From assembly GCA_004026145.2 (NCBI GenBank), contig CP034993.1, positions 11,039,290-11,103,289 on the forward strand: DNA of 64,000 bases, written 5' to 3'. Made by a program: the position numbers and the translations under genes. Within the stretch, counting starts at the first letter, position 1. Each line of letters begins with the position of its first letter. Shown one piece after another: positions 40,920 to 52,933 of the stretch. A model generated the notes under the pieces. That model ran no database searches. It saw only the letters and a program-made list of their open reading frames with translations, and was not told where the DNA came from. The stretch is from Takifugu bimaculatus (lineage: Eukaryota; Chordata; Actinopteri; Tetraodontiformes; Tetraodontidae).

Positions 40920-41055
40920 GGATGCTAAAGAAGGTTTAGGGTTTCTATTCTGCCACAGGGGGGAGTTCTTCCTCGCCCCACTTGACCTCTTAATTTGTAT
41001 AATGCATAAACAAAACAAAGCCAAGACAATATAAAGTATTTTACTTCCTTCGGTG
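40920..41055 (-). mobile_element. Fish dispersed repeat ('GGAAAAACTCCC' family), minus orientation
   Basis: The plus strand has GGGGGGAGTTCTTCCTCGCC and later GACAATATAAAGTATTTTAC. These are the reverse complements of the 'ggcaaggaaaaactccc' core and the usual 'acaatataaagcgcctt' partner block of the family. The same family is at 62610-62905 in the opposite orientation, much better preserved. Confidence 0.5.
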
Positions 41056-43227
41056 CTTTCACGTGAAATTAAAGGAAATACGAGAATAGAAAAAAAAAGA
41101 TCAATAAATCCTTAACGGAATTGGCCCCTGTAGCAAAGCTGCTCTCCCACATCCTGTAATGGCCATTCCCACAAGACCTTTCCACCTGCTACCTTCTTCA
41201 TCTGTTCTTCATTGTCCCCCAGCGTATCTCATTGGTGCTACGATGGAATATCAGGGTAAGGATTTGCAGCTAATCGTTAATGCCTCGAGGAACAGAGATG
41301 GGGAAATAAGCTGACATTCTATCTGACATGTAGCCACTGGCTTTCTCTGTGCACGTGTTGTTCTTCTGTTGTTCTTCTTCCATCCCCAGGGAGCTTTTTT
41401 TCTATTTTCACTATGAGCCTAAGGGTGTCTTTTAAAGATGATATCCTCGAGATCGATATGAATCAGCGCGATCGCCGGGGACGTGGCCCTGTTTGGTACA
41501 AATGTGCTGCTTTAAGACTAGCGGGTGAACTATAGGCAGTCACATTGCACAGCAGGCTTTGGCTGATAGTCTGGTTTCAATCTCAGATAAATAAATCACA
41601 GTTTAATACTATATAATGCCTTCTGTGTTAGTCAACACTGTCCAGCAGAGGCACTTCTGTGACCAGAATACAGGTTTAGGTGGATTAGAAACCAAGAGTG
41701 GAAATAAGTCATTGGGTGGTGTGAGGCTAGCAAAGCGAAATGAGTGGCTGGATATTTGTAATAACTGGCATAATAGCAGGATCTGTCTTTTTTCCACTCA
41801 CGCCTCCGTAGCTCAGACAGAGGGCAGAAGTCTGGGATTGGGTTACCCTGATTAGGAGATTGCAAAGGACTGACGCGCCAGGATAAAGGATGGCTTGGCC
41901 AAGTTGGATGTAACCCAAGATAGGAGCTAGTCTCTAGGTTAATTGGTGGGATTAGAGAGACAGGTGTTCCCGGTTTGTCAAGAGAACAATGTTACACCTG
42001 AGACATAGGTATTGAAGGATGATTCGGTGTAGCATAAAATTGCTACAATAAGCACTATTGTGTGACTCAGCAAGAGTCCACAGGAGCACTTACATGTAAC
42101 CTTATATGACATCCGCACCCTCACACATGTATTAGCCCATACCTCAACCCTAAAGTTTGGTTCACACGCATATTTCACAAAAATAATTTAACGTTAAAGT
42201 AACTTTTACTTGTCTCCCATGGAGACACAGTGAAACAGACAGCCAGAATTGTCCTGATCTGAAAGGCTAATGTTTTGGAAAAGGATTAAGATAAGTTGTT
42301 AATTTGCAGCATCTTTCAGGAGCAATGTGCACACCAGCCTTGGAGATTAGTCTCTAGCTAAACAACTGCTCAATTAAAAAAGTGGAGATAAAATTGCAGA
42401 GGGCGCCCGAGCACTTGCAATATAAACAAAAGAGGTTACCACGGAAGCGGTCAATTTCTAAAAGGGTAATTTAAAATCTTCCGTAGAAGCCCTTTGTGAT
42501 TCTGCTTTGCTCAGGCTTCGCTCGCACTTCTGAACAACAACAGATGCCGCAGGTATTAAATTATGGCTAAAAACCTTTCTAAATAGTACCCACGCACCTT
42601 TCTCTTCATCCTCACCTGAAACCAAACACCTGAACAAGACCCATGAAATGAGACCACAGCTGAGGCAGAAAGAGGATATTTAGTCAAGGTGCACTTAAAA
42701 AAAACCTTAACGTCTGGCGTTCATCTTTTCTCATACCTGCTTTGAACCGTGGAGCTCTGCTAATTACTAAAGCTATGGAAACCAAAACTGTGAATGTGGC
42801 AGATTCCTGCCAAGGCACAACTGGCAGCAACAAAATATGAAACCTGGGAAATCAACCTGTGTTCAATGGTAAGTGATGAAAGCAAAGTTTAGCTTTCACC
42901 CTAGCGGCTTTGTTTATCAGAGGAAGGCGTTCTGTAATGCCCGTGAATAATTTGCTGCAGGATGAAGCTATCCCCATTCCAAAAGTAGGTAAATTCCACT
43001 GATTCCTGCCAAGATAATATTTGAAACATGCTCCTTTTCTTCACTGGAGCGAGACAGCTTTTGAATAATTTCAACACAACTATCTATTTCTTAAACTGGA
43101 ATTGAAATAGAACAGTGTTAGCTATAGCCAGGCCATTCAGGGTAACTAATTGAGCTCCTTCTTTACTCCAGGGTGGACATCAATACAGGAGGAACTACTG
43201 GAGAGATTTAATGAACACGAAAAGATA

Positions 43228-43231
<4 letters not shown>
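41056..43231. other. Gene-free stretch
   Basis: No exon. The sequence GTCAACACTGTCCAGCAGAG at 41632-41651 nearly repeats the LINE piece at 38938-38957, but flanking similarity is lost at once. It is discussed as a finding. Confidence 0.3.

Positions 43232-43261
<30 letters not shown>
43232..43261. repeat. (CA)n microsatellite
   Basis: About 15 units. An 11-base T-run follows at about 43432-43442. Confidence 0.95.
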
Positions 43262-43262
<1 letters not shown>

Positions 43263-46200
43263 ACAACCTGAGGATAGAAACCTGAGCTGTGTCTGAAATC
43301 ACATCCACACCCTAGTTGGGTTCAGTGCACTACTTAGTGAACACTGGCTGAAAATCCACTGTCGGATCCTGAACAGTTTAAACAGAACTATAGCATTGCA
43401 TAATAAATATGTACCAGACATTTTTGCAGTGTTTTTTTTTTTACTGTTTAATAAATAAAATACTTATTGGCTTCACTATGCCCTTAATGCTTAACTTATT
43501 AACTATTATAAATCAATATTTGACATGATGCTTTTCCTCAGTTAACATTTGGACACCGCTGCAGTGCACCATGTGGGGAACTGGTAATTTCAGACACAGT
43601 TTTGGAAACAGTAGAAGAATGAACTGGTTGAATTCTGTTTCCTTAAGTCTGCACCATATGTTGTAAACAGCATTTTTCATTACTGTTGAGCCAAAACTCA
43701 GCTGTCTCTCTTATTTATGTGTCTGTGTTTGCTGATGACCCCCCGCTATATTAGCTAGTTACTGAAAAGAATCTCCTCTGAAGCTTCTGGATAAGTGGGT
43801 AGGTGGTAGGTATGACATAAACTTAGGCGGCTTAAACCCACTCAGGGAAAAGTGGCTCTACAGTTATGTGTTCGTTTTAGTAATCCCTGCTGTGTTTTAT
43901 GTGTTCATTAAATATGGATTTGTGATCACGTAAAGAGCTTGCCTGGATGATCTGACGCCTGCTGCCAGGGGAGGCGGAGCCTGGAGGTAAACAAGCACCT
44001 TGTGCTAGCTCAGCTTTCATTTCAATCACCTCCTCCTGGTAGATGATTAAACAGCTCTGGTTTAATAAATGAATAATGAATGCAGCAGTATACTTACCCG
44101 CATATCACACGTCATTATTTACACGTTTGCATAGAATCAGCTTTGCCCAGGACCATGTAGTGCCAGAACAGATGAGAGCCGTTTCATTGATGTTTTTTAC
44201 AGATGCATTAAAAAAAAATTGCCCTCGCTCATAACTCTGGTGGAGTGACTTTTGTGTGAATCCTGTCCTTTTGCATTACTGCCTCCTTTTAATACAATGC
44301 AATAAAACTCAACAGCATCATAAAATACAGCCTCAAACTGCTGAGTAAGCATTTCTCTGACACAATGTCTGACAAAAAAAAAAGCTGAAAATAATATTCT
44401 TGATGCAGGGCTGGATGGACCTGCTATATGTCCCATCAGAAGAACGGGAATGCCAATTTGCCTTTGTACTTGAGGCAACAATACTGCACAGAAACAGTTC
44501 AAACCAAATAAACTTGAGCTTTCCCTCAACTTCTAAATCACTGATGCCTTTGAGGACACTCTTTTGGCTTATGAATGTCTGATTTTTCCCCACCGAGGAA
44601 TCCTCATTTTCCCCATATGTGATGGGCGTTTGACAGCTATGAGCCTCGTAATGGCTGGTCGCGAGAGGCTCTCCTTAACGTGCGATCAGTATGCTCTGTG
44701 ATTTGTGAGGAATCCATTAGGAGCAAATTAAGAAACTCAAGAATAGGGGGAGCGATAACGGCTGATATTAGACCCCTAAATCATCCGACTTTCCAACCTC
44801 TCAGCTACCTCTGAGAGTCTTTCCTTGCTGCCCTCATCTCTCCATTTCTTCCATCCTGAGTCTTGGTGTTTGAAACCTTGGCGGATTGAAAGAGCTCAGT
44901 CCGTCAGCTTCTCTTCGGAGAACTACAGCCCAAGCTGTTGATAAACCAAGCCCTAATCTCTCAGCACCTAAAGGCACCTCTTAAGCTGTGTACACTAACT
45001 GCACTGGCGTAAATTTGACTTAATTGTTAAGGATTTTGACAGGTCCTTGATATTGTCCATAATAACTCATTTGATTCTTAGTAATTTCAGCGTATTTATT
45101 TCAGTATTAAAATAGTGGGAGGATGCTCATGAATATATCATTTCTTTTTGGTAGCTAACAGGAAAGAAGTGATATTTGTGACATTTCATAGCTTTTACTT
45201 TTTTGTAGTGCCACGTGCCTGTTTACACGGCCCTTAAAATCCAATATTCATCTGATTATTTTGGGGTTTATTGAGATGATTGTGTGCACGTATGTCCGTT
45301 AATCTGATTTATTTACTTCTTTTACATCTTTGTTTAAAAAAATGAAATCATAAAACGTGGAAGTCACAACATTGGCAGAAGACGGTAACATGGAGTTACT
45401 GCAGCAGTCAGCCACTTCTGGCTACTCGCCTCTTGAGTCTTACCTAAGTCTTCTCGGAAGGAAATGTGAGAAATGGACTGAAACCTGTAAACCAAAGTTT
45501 TTCCAGTATTGCATTATACATCTGCTTGTAAATGTAAAATACCTGATTTATCAGGTTTTGGAAATTTATGGCCATGTAAACCGGCAGTATTCACCAGGTT
45601 AGTTTCATTAGAGATTACGGAGCATTGCGGCGCTGCTACTGAAGGGAAAAGAAACGCTAATAATTGCAAGAGCAGAAAATAAAACGCAATAGCCTCAAAA
45701 AAAAAGTATGTTAACGTGTTGGGCCTGACATGGGTCAGAGTGCCAGTCTATTATTCATCTGACTGTCACCCTTTGCTTCAGGTCAGTGAGCATTAAAGCT
45801 TTAGCAAAGCAGGAACACTTAGTAAGAGCAACTCTCAGTGGTTCCCTATAATGCGCTCACATGCATGACATGGCAGACTCCCAGTCCAGATATTCACACA
45901 GCTTTTTCTTGTCATCAACCTTTTGGTCAAGCACAGCATGGTATGTTTAGCAGACCACAGACTGAAGCTAAAGGAGTGTTTACTTCAGTAATGTCTAAAA
46001 ATTAAATAGCGGTGAGGAGCTTCATATCAGAAATGGAAGGGAATTAAACTCTCCCTGAATGCTAGGGGAAAAAGTAATATTTTTAAAGCACAAAAACACA
46101 TTTAAGGTGTTACCCGGGTCCTAAAAAGCTCAGGGTACTTTGTTCTAGCACCGAAGCATATTACATCCTAAAGCGACAGTTTTGAGAAGAGAAACACATT

Positions 46201-46369
46201 TGAAACTGTTGCAAATGCAACTGAAGAGGAAAAAACTTGTTTAAGAGGACGGACTGATGGAGACGGCGCGCTATAACCAGAGGCTCGCCACCGTGAGCCG
46301 CGGCAACACGAGTGTAACGAGTGAATTTAGCAGCCGTCGTGGCCACTTGGTTAATCCAGCACTGTAATT
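43262..46369. other. Gene-free stretch
   Basis: No exon with paired splice sites. Open frames at 44197-44593 on both strands lack any recognisable domain. Short homeodomain-type words are frequent, but no clear block stands out. Confidence 0.3.
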
Positions 46370-46680
46370 TAGTCCTTCCCTCAACTATCTTTCAATTATC
46401 ATTATCATGAAAGGAGCGGAGGCCCGAGCAGCTCTGCACACAGCACAATTATTAATTACCCGCTCCAAAGCCTTGCCTTCTCATCTCTATTAAAGATGAA
46501 TGTTGAAGTTCTCATAATGTCGGCCCCTTATAAATATGACCGTATATGGTGTTCGATTGAGTTAATCGAGGAACAACTGAATGGGAATCTCATTCCCATT
46601 TAATTCCTTTTCAACTTTCAATTTGCACTGCTCACCAGTGTGAGATAAGACCTGGGGTGTCAGCCCCTATTTAAAAAAAG
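46370..46680. promoter_or_regulatory. Candidate conserved non-coding element with inverted repeat
   Basis: AT-rich homeodomain words (TTCAATTATCATTATC, ACAATTATTAATTACCCGC, GAGTTAATCGAGG) with no repeat content. A near-CArG box (CCGTATATGG, one mismatch) is at 46540-46549. A perfect 9-bp inverted repeat, AATGGGAAT/ATTCCCATT with a 3-base spacer, is at 46580-46600. No reading frame with splice sites. Confidence 0.4.
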
Positions 46681-46699
46681 TGTGCCATGAAACACCGCT

Positions 46700-47075
46700 A
46701 TTTATAAAAGAATATCAAACAGTTTGTTATTTAAAGCCGCTGATTGTTGAGAACAGAGCAGTTACCGCTCACACACTGGTGAGGAGTTTTGCATCAACAA
46801 TTAGGCAGATACCAGCTTTGGGCGGTTTTCCTCTCTCACCTACCAACACCTTGCATTTCAATCCGTTGTTAATAAGCTTCCGTGATGGAATAACTTATTT
46901 TAAAAGGCAGCGGAGCTGAAGTGGGTTCATGGGGGTCAATCATTAACGAGATGAAATCAGCCCCTTCTGGAGCTGAGGTTGCTCCAATGGCTCTTTTAAT
47001 TCATTAACAAGCAGATGTAGGCCATCCATATTCAGCTCCCAAAGGGGGGACCTAAGCAGGGGTCAAAGGGTATTC
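46700..47075. promoter_or_regulatory. Candidate conserved non-coding element
   Basis: A second motif-rich block directly after the previous one. It has TGCATCAACAATTAGGCAG, GTTGTTAATAAGC, GGTCAATCATTAACGAG and TTTTAATTCATTAACAAG. The two blocks may form one composite enhancer. The basis is composition only. Confidence 0.35.
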
Positions 47076-47913
47076 TACAGAAGAAGACGCAAACTAACTG
47101 GCCAACCACTCGTCGGCCCTGCTGTGCAGGAAATATCAATCAAACCCTGAAGTTCTCAATAGTGGCTCTTCATCAAATATGGATGGAGCCTTACCACTAA
47201 TGTCTTAATTACTTAAGAGGAGGACAGCTCTTCTCTCCGTGTGCCCATCAGCCCGCCAGGGCCTTCAGGCAGCGGGAGGCAACTGCAAGGGTGGGAAAAT
47301 GTCTCATCCTGTCTTGGTACTTCCTCTGTCTCTTCCTCCCTGCATCGATCTCATCAGAATGGATACCCGCTGACAGGAAATCAATCTGGCAGTCTTCTTA
47401 ATAAAGCCCTAGACTCATTTCTGTTCCTTCTCTGCTCTGCCTGTATTAGACTTCAACTACATCCTGTTTTGCCCTTCCAATCCTGGTCACCTGTGTATAT
47501 TTAGGAAGTCCTTTAATAACAAGTTGTTGTTTTTTTTTATAACTCAGCCACGTTTTTTAACCCCCAACCCCTTGACTTTAACCTTGATGCCATAGCGTCC
47601 AATATCATGGAGGTCCGCCCGTAAAAACATCAAATGGACCCAGTAAGCCAGGTGTCAAGACACTGGGAAGCCGCCTTTGGCCCCAGAGGTCAGAGGGTGA
47701 AGGCGACTTAGAAGTATTTTTCTGCTATCCTGCCGAAAATCCCACTTGGAAAATCCGGATAATCCCTCTTTTCTGCTCCTTGGTATGCTGCGACACAACT
47801 CGCCTCAGCAGTGAGGTACACAAACACATTTGGCATAGACACACATCAGCGGGAAACACGGTATACTGAGGGCGCACCGCCGGAGAAAACAAGTGTCTGT
47901 ATATACGTATGCA

Positions 47914-47916
<3 letters not shown>

Positions 47917-47954
<38 letters not shown>
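47917..47954. repeat. (CA)n microsatellite
   Basis: About 19 units. Confidence 0.95.
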
Positions 47955-47956
<2 letters not shown>

Positions 47957-48052
47957 AACCGAGCCCCCAGCTCACCACACGGAGGATAATCTCCTTTATC
48001 TAGCCGAGCAGCGCTCACCGGGTCAACTCCCAGATTACCCGTCTGTGTCTGG

Positions 48053-48086
48053 TGTGTATATGTGTGTGTGTGTGTATGTGTGTGTT
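48053..48086. repeat. (TG)n microsatellite
   Basis: Interrupted TG run with TATG substitutions, 100 bp from the previous CA tract and in the opposite sense. The two could form a hairpin. Confidence 0.9.
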
Positions 48087-49103
48087 TACCACTTGTCTTC
48101 TGATTTGTTTGCCAACACTGCTGATTCCGATGTTGCTTATTCAGTGTTGCGTATCTGCATTTAGATGAAAATTTCCCGACACATTTTTCAGGCTTGCCTA
48201 AACATGGTCTTCTTATTACTTTTTAAATACCCGATGAATTTGACTGACCTCGCTGGAAACATGGCATGACAATATTTACCATGTGTAGTCTTTACAAACT
48301 ACACGGAAAAAGGTATTCCCATTCACGTGGTGAATTCTCCTTGCAAAGCAACAAGGCTAACTCAAGTTCTCCTTTCTCTGCCTGGAGGCTGCAAATAACA
48401 TTCTGTCTGTTTTAAGTCCAACCTGCTGTCAGAGGACTCAGAACCAGCTAGAGGCGTGTTTTCTGTATAAAACCAGGGCGAGCTGATATACAGTAGATGA
48501 CTGGCTTAGATTATATGCTTTTTTCTACTGTAAATCATGTGTATTAGGGAAACATGCTTTGGGAGGGTTTATCTGGGTTCATACACGCATCTTCTTTATA
48601 CTTTAGCTTCTAACACTCTGACGGTGGAGTTGAAAGTCCTTGTCAGTACTGTGTGAGACCAGAGTTTTCAAAGATTTTCTGAACTCCAGATGTGTTACTC
48701 CTTAGTAGCTCCATCACACCTTTGTTCCTTGACTGGTCAAACATTGATGGAGCAGTTGGAAAGTAACTAATTTACTGTTTCTTTAAACTCTTCTACATTA
48801 AGGAAGCGAATATTTTGGTTGGCCACATTTGTAATAACAACACTAGTTACTTATTTGTTGCAACATTAAATATCTAATCTCCTGCAAGTTTTTTCTTAGC
48901 TGAATCTAAAATAATGACATCAGTTGGTAGCATTAAGTCGGGGTTATTTTCAAAAGAAAGGAGCATTTTTTTTTTTTAAATTTTCACCGTTATCTGTTAG
49001 CAGAGGGTAGGTTGTTGTGTTTGATGGTATCTTCATCATTTAACTCACTAAGCTTTGTTATTAAAATTTTGTTTCAAATTCACATTTCCATATACAATAA
49101 TTT

Positions 49104-49489
49104 TATACAGTGTTGGCCAAATGATTTGTGATTATTGTTATATGTAAGAGGATGCAGTCATTTTTGCTGAATTGGCCAGTTAAAAAACAAAACCAAAACG
49201 TTGTTCTAAACTATTGAAGAGCTACGTGCGACAGAAGGAATCTGCTGGAACACTGACAACGATGAAGAAGTCTAGACCTCCACCCCAGGGAGCTAAATAT
49301 GGGTCAAGTTGGAAGACAAACTGGGCAGATCTGTGTACATTCAAAAGAAATCCTTTGGGCTGAGCTGCAGAAGACTTGAGAGAACATTAACGTTGAAGTC
49401 CAGAGAGATGAGATGCTGTCCTGCAGAAGGTGAATGAACCAAATGATTAAAGTGGATAAAAAACGTCTGTATTTTCAGGGTCACTGTAT
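49104..49489. mobile_element. Possible short TA-flanked DNA transposon relic
   Basis: The segment is bounded by TATACAGTG at the left (49104) and CACTGTATATA at the right (ending near 49491). This gives TA-flanked ends with a CAGTG inverted repeat. The left end (TACAGTGTTGGCCAAATG) resembles the ends of Tc1/mariner-like fish elements. The interior has no transposase frame. Only about five bases of terminal repeat match, so chance is possible. Confidence 0.25.
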
Positions 49490-50029
49490 ATATGACGATA
49501 TATACATTTATGTGCTTTATTTGAGTCTGTGTTATTTCACAACAGGTATGAGCTTTTCGCTGTGTTTGCTGCAGGTGACAGATGTGACAGATGTTTGCCT
49601 TCGATGATCAAATGAGATGTCGGGAGGTGGTTTGGCTCGATCACTGCAGAGATTTAATGAACCTGGGGAGCTGTCAGCTTCTGCAGGGGGCGCTGTTGAT
49701 GCTCTCCCTGGCAGCCGTTTAAAGAGTCGGATCAAAGAGAGTCACTTCAACCATCGTGCTTCCAATCAGCGCTAATTACTGGTCCGTGACTCAGTTAGGT
49801 GAATGATTAATGGCTTTCCAGAGAGATGTGGAAGGATTCAATTACAAACATCACACAGTGACATGCAGCGTGCTCGTCTCGCCTCTGCTAGCGTGCACAG
49901 CACAACATATATTTAAGTTTGTTTTCAAAATGTCAATTGGCTTGAACTTGTTTCTGTTAAATCCAGTACATTTTATAAGTGTGTTACTGGCTGCTGGCCC
50001 CAGCAAACTACTGGAATGAACTGGCCGGC

Positions 50030-50130
50030 CGCCTCCCGAAAGAAGTGATCCGGGGGAGTTTGGCACATTATTCATATGGGGGAGAGGCTTTGGATTAAAC
50101 AAATATATGATAAAGCAAATGTCTCACCGG
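50030..50130. promoter_or_regulatory. Candidate conserved non-coding element, short
   Basis: Contains GGCACATTATTCATATGGGG and GGCTTTGGATTAAACAAATA, i.e. octamer/POU-like ATTCATATG and TCF/LEF-like CTTTGGA words in about 70 bp without repeats. Confidence 0.3.
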
Positions 50131-50959
50131 GCCAAATCTTTGTCTGCACCCCTCCCTGGCCCTCACCCCTGTGTATCAAACAAAGTGACATTTGAAAGAG
50201 AGCAGAAGAGGAGATCGAGCAGATGAAGGGAGGTGCTGGGAGTAAGTTAGCCGCCAAGCCATCTGGCTGGAAGATGCAGATTTCAATATTATTTCTCTCA
50301 GGAAATCAGAGGAATACCTTGAAGGCAGACAGATGAGAAAATATGAACCCTACAATGTATTAGCCTGTTATAGATGTGTAAAAAAATGCTCTTTTGTCAA
50401 TAAATGACTCAGCGCTGGTTTAAACTGCTGTTAAAGCACATCAGGGTTTTAAGGATGATTTCAAATATGTAAACATGCCACACTTGAAATAAATGATCCA
50501 GTGGGTGAATTGCACAGGAGGCATGAGTCACTGCACCACACCACAAAAATTGAAAGGTTGGCTCGAGTTATACATAGGTGGTTTCTACATATTATATTCA
50601 GATACTCTACGTGCCCTCTAACATTGGCGGCAGACACAGGTCAGTCCCTCTTTTGGGACTCTTAATTGCAGATGCATCGTTGGTTTTGTCTGGAAACCTC
50701 TGGGCCATTCTCATTGTGCCAATATTTAAATGGAACTATATTGTCTCAACATGATATCCAAGCAGCCACATTCATCAATGATGAATGGATGCCACCTTTT
50801 CCATGATTTCAATCACCTCCTACTTAATTGAAATCAGGTTGTTTTCTCCCACCGCACTGAAGAAAACGTGATGACTGAAAATATCACCTACAGGAAAGCA
50901 CATATAGCTCTCATTTAAAATTTCTGACATATGTTACAGACAGTTTTTGCCTTTTTGAT

Positions 50960-51130
50960 TCCTTCTCAGGGTCACAGGGGGAACTGGAGTAAAACTCATT
51001 CACATTTAGGAGCAATCTGGAGTCTCATATAAATGTTTTGGGGCAGTGAAACAGATGACTGGAGTCAGATGTAGGCAAAAAGAGAACCCACAACCTCCTC
51101 CTAGATGCTAACCAGCGCACCACCATCCTG
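50960..51130 (+). mobile_element. Fish dispersed repeat, plus orientation, very decayed copy
   Basis: Shows CTCAGGGTCACAGGGGGAAC, then TTAGGAGCAATCTGGAGTCTC, then AAAAGAGAACCCACAACCTCC and GATGCTAACCAGCGCACCAC. These match in order the start, the 'ggcaatttagagtcacc' block, the 'gaacccaggacctc' block and the 'gctaaccactgcaccacc' end of the family seen at 15118-15390. Confidence 0.6.
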
Positions 51131-52056
51131 TCTGTATTGTTTTTATAAATACAGGTTTTGGTGTCAACAACGGAGTAAAAAAAAAGAAAATGCTATTAAC
51201 AACTATCAAAAAGGAAACTGTGTCTCTTGTGTTCCTGATTTTAAACGCCACAGGTAGGAATTGAAGCTGCACGCTGAAGAGAGAAGAAGAAGCAAGCTGC
51301 ACATGTCAAAGCAGCATCTGGTGTAAATTTGGGCTTGCCGAGCTCCTTACTGTATGAGGTGTCAGAGGAGCACCGATAGGTCTTTCACACAGTAGAACAC
51401 GCACGCTTCCATTGCCTTCGCATTGGTTTCCCTCTCATGTTTGCAACGAGGGATAAGAGAAACTGCAGACATGTCGAGGCTAACTGCTAAGCTAGCACTG
51501 GACTTCTTCTCTGTCATCTTTGTAAAGCTCGACCATCCAAATCATTTGTACGGAGGCAAACCCTCCGGAGGGCAGATGTCAGAGACTAAAACAGGACGAG
51601 CACATGTGGTGGGACAAAATAACAGGTCCCTGGACACCTGAAACCCAAACACTATTATGGGGTGCCAAGCTATGCAGACGCACACCCCAGAAAGCCATCA
51701 GTCATAATATTTACCCTTGACTTATCCTCTGTTTATTCCTCACTGTTCTTTTCCAGTCTCATATGTCCTGCCAACAAATGTTCATTGGCAGCGCGTTGTA
51801 TAATTTAGCAAGTGTTTAACTCAAATATCCCTTTGAAAGGACAACAGACGGGTGGGGAAAAGAAAGTAAGAGTGATGTATGTTAAGTTTATCTGGCGTGT
51901 TACTGGGCACCGACCATCATGTGAGAACCCGTCAAATCCAACAAACACAAGCGAAGGTCTGCCTGCAGGTCTTCACCCTGTGGCTTAAATCTTTTGTCTC
52001 CCCCCTTCTTGTCTCCTTGGACTTCTTCATGCTTCATTTAGCTACAACTGTCTGAC

Positions 52057-52057
<1 letters not shown>

Positions 52058-52088
<31 letters not shown>

Positions 52089-52091
52089 ACA
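52058..52091. repeat. C homopolymer joined to (CA)n
   Basis: Seventeen C bases followed by eight to nine CA units. Confidence 0.95.
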
Positions 52092-52715
52092 GATGGCCCG
52101 CACTCTTTTGTGGACTTTGAATTGCGTCTGCTAGCAGATGCGTCGTAGCTGCAGAGCTGAGGGTCTTGAGAAACTTGCAGTTTGTGGGAATGATGCCGGG
52201 TTTTGTGTGCGATAAACACATTTATCCGAGTGTCTAGCGCTTGTCTGAGATTCATCGTGGCATGTTTCCTACTCTTCAGTCCAAGAAGTGTCTCCAGAAT
52301 CTATTTGGGAAGACATATTAAGTGTGGGAGTCTACAGCCTCCCCGATGGGTCACCTTTTAGAGCAATGGAATGGAAGAACAGCATTGATGGTGCAATATC
52401 TTATCCGTAAGGAAATCCAGAGCTGGGATTTTGGCCTTTCTTGCTCCCAGTCACCCATTCTCACTCCATTTGCCCCATGTGCTAAGGATGTACATGGAGC
52501 TGTGCCGACATCGGTCCAGTCTGATTTATGTCCGTGCGGATATAGAGAGCGAATCAAATGGATAGTCTGCATGTGTTCTATATTTATAGCCAACACAAAT
52601 GAAAAGTGAGCTCATCCTCTCCCTTTTGGATATTCCCCATTTGCTCGCTTTCTTTCGCCCGATACAACCGACTCTCCGTTTCTTAAATTCGAGCATCTGG
52701 AAAGAGTTACACTCA

Positions 52716-52933
52716 CCACTCAACCACAAGAAAGGCAAGTCTGGGGCCCCGAGGGCCACGCTGACATCGTGAACGAGGTCCACGGTGGGTGTCCATTTGA
52801 TACTGTTCATGAAGTACTTCATATTAAGTTTTGACAACATGCTGTTTACGTGAATTTGGCGGGATTGAAAAGTGGGTTCCAGGGTCATTATGGAGCTTTT
52901 TATTTCAAATAAAATATACCTGCTGCAGTCAAG
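52716..52933 (-). CDS. Candidate internal coding exon (second of three), unidentified protein
   Basis: Minus-strand open segment of 218 bp. Its donor is strong (GAGTG then GTGAGT). Its acceptor is CTGCAG without a good pyrimidine tract. Started at 52933 it begins in phase 0, as needed by the end of the exon at 57117-57241, and ends with two bases of a codon, as needed by 2518-2675. The 72 codons use G/C third positions more than the surroundings and read like a folded domain, with pieces such as MTLEPTFQSRQIHVN, MKYFMNSIKW and TPTVDLVHDVSVALGAPD. Alternating hydrophobic residues suggest beta strands. No family recognised. A very large multi-exon protein is likely, given the intron sizes. Confidence 0.55.
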
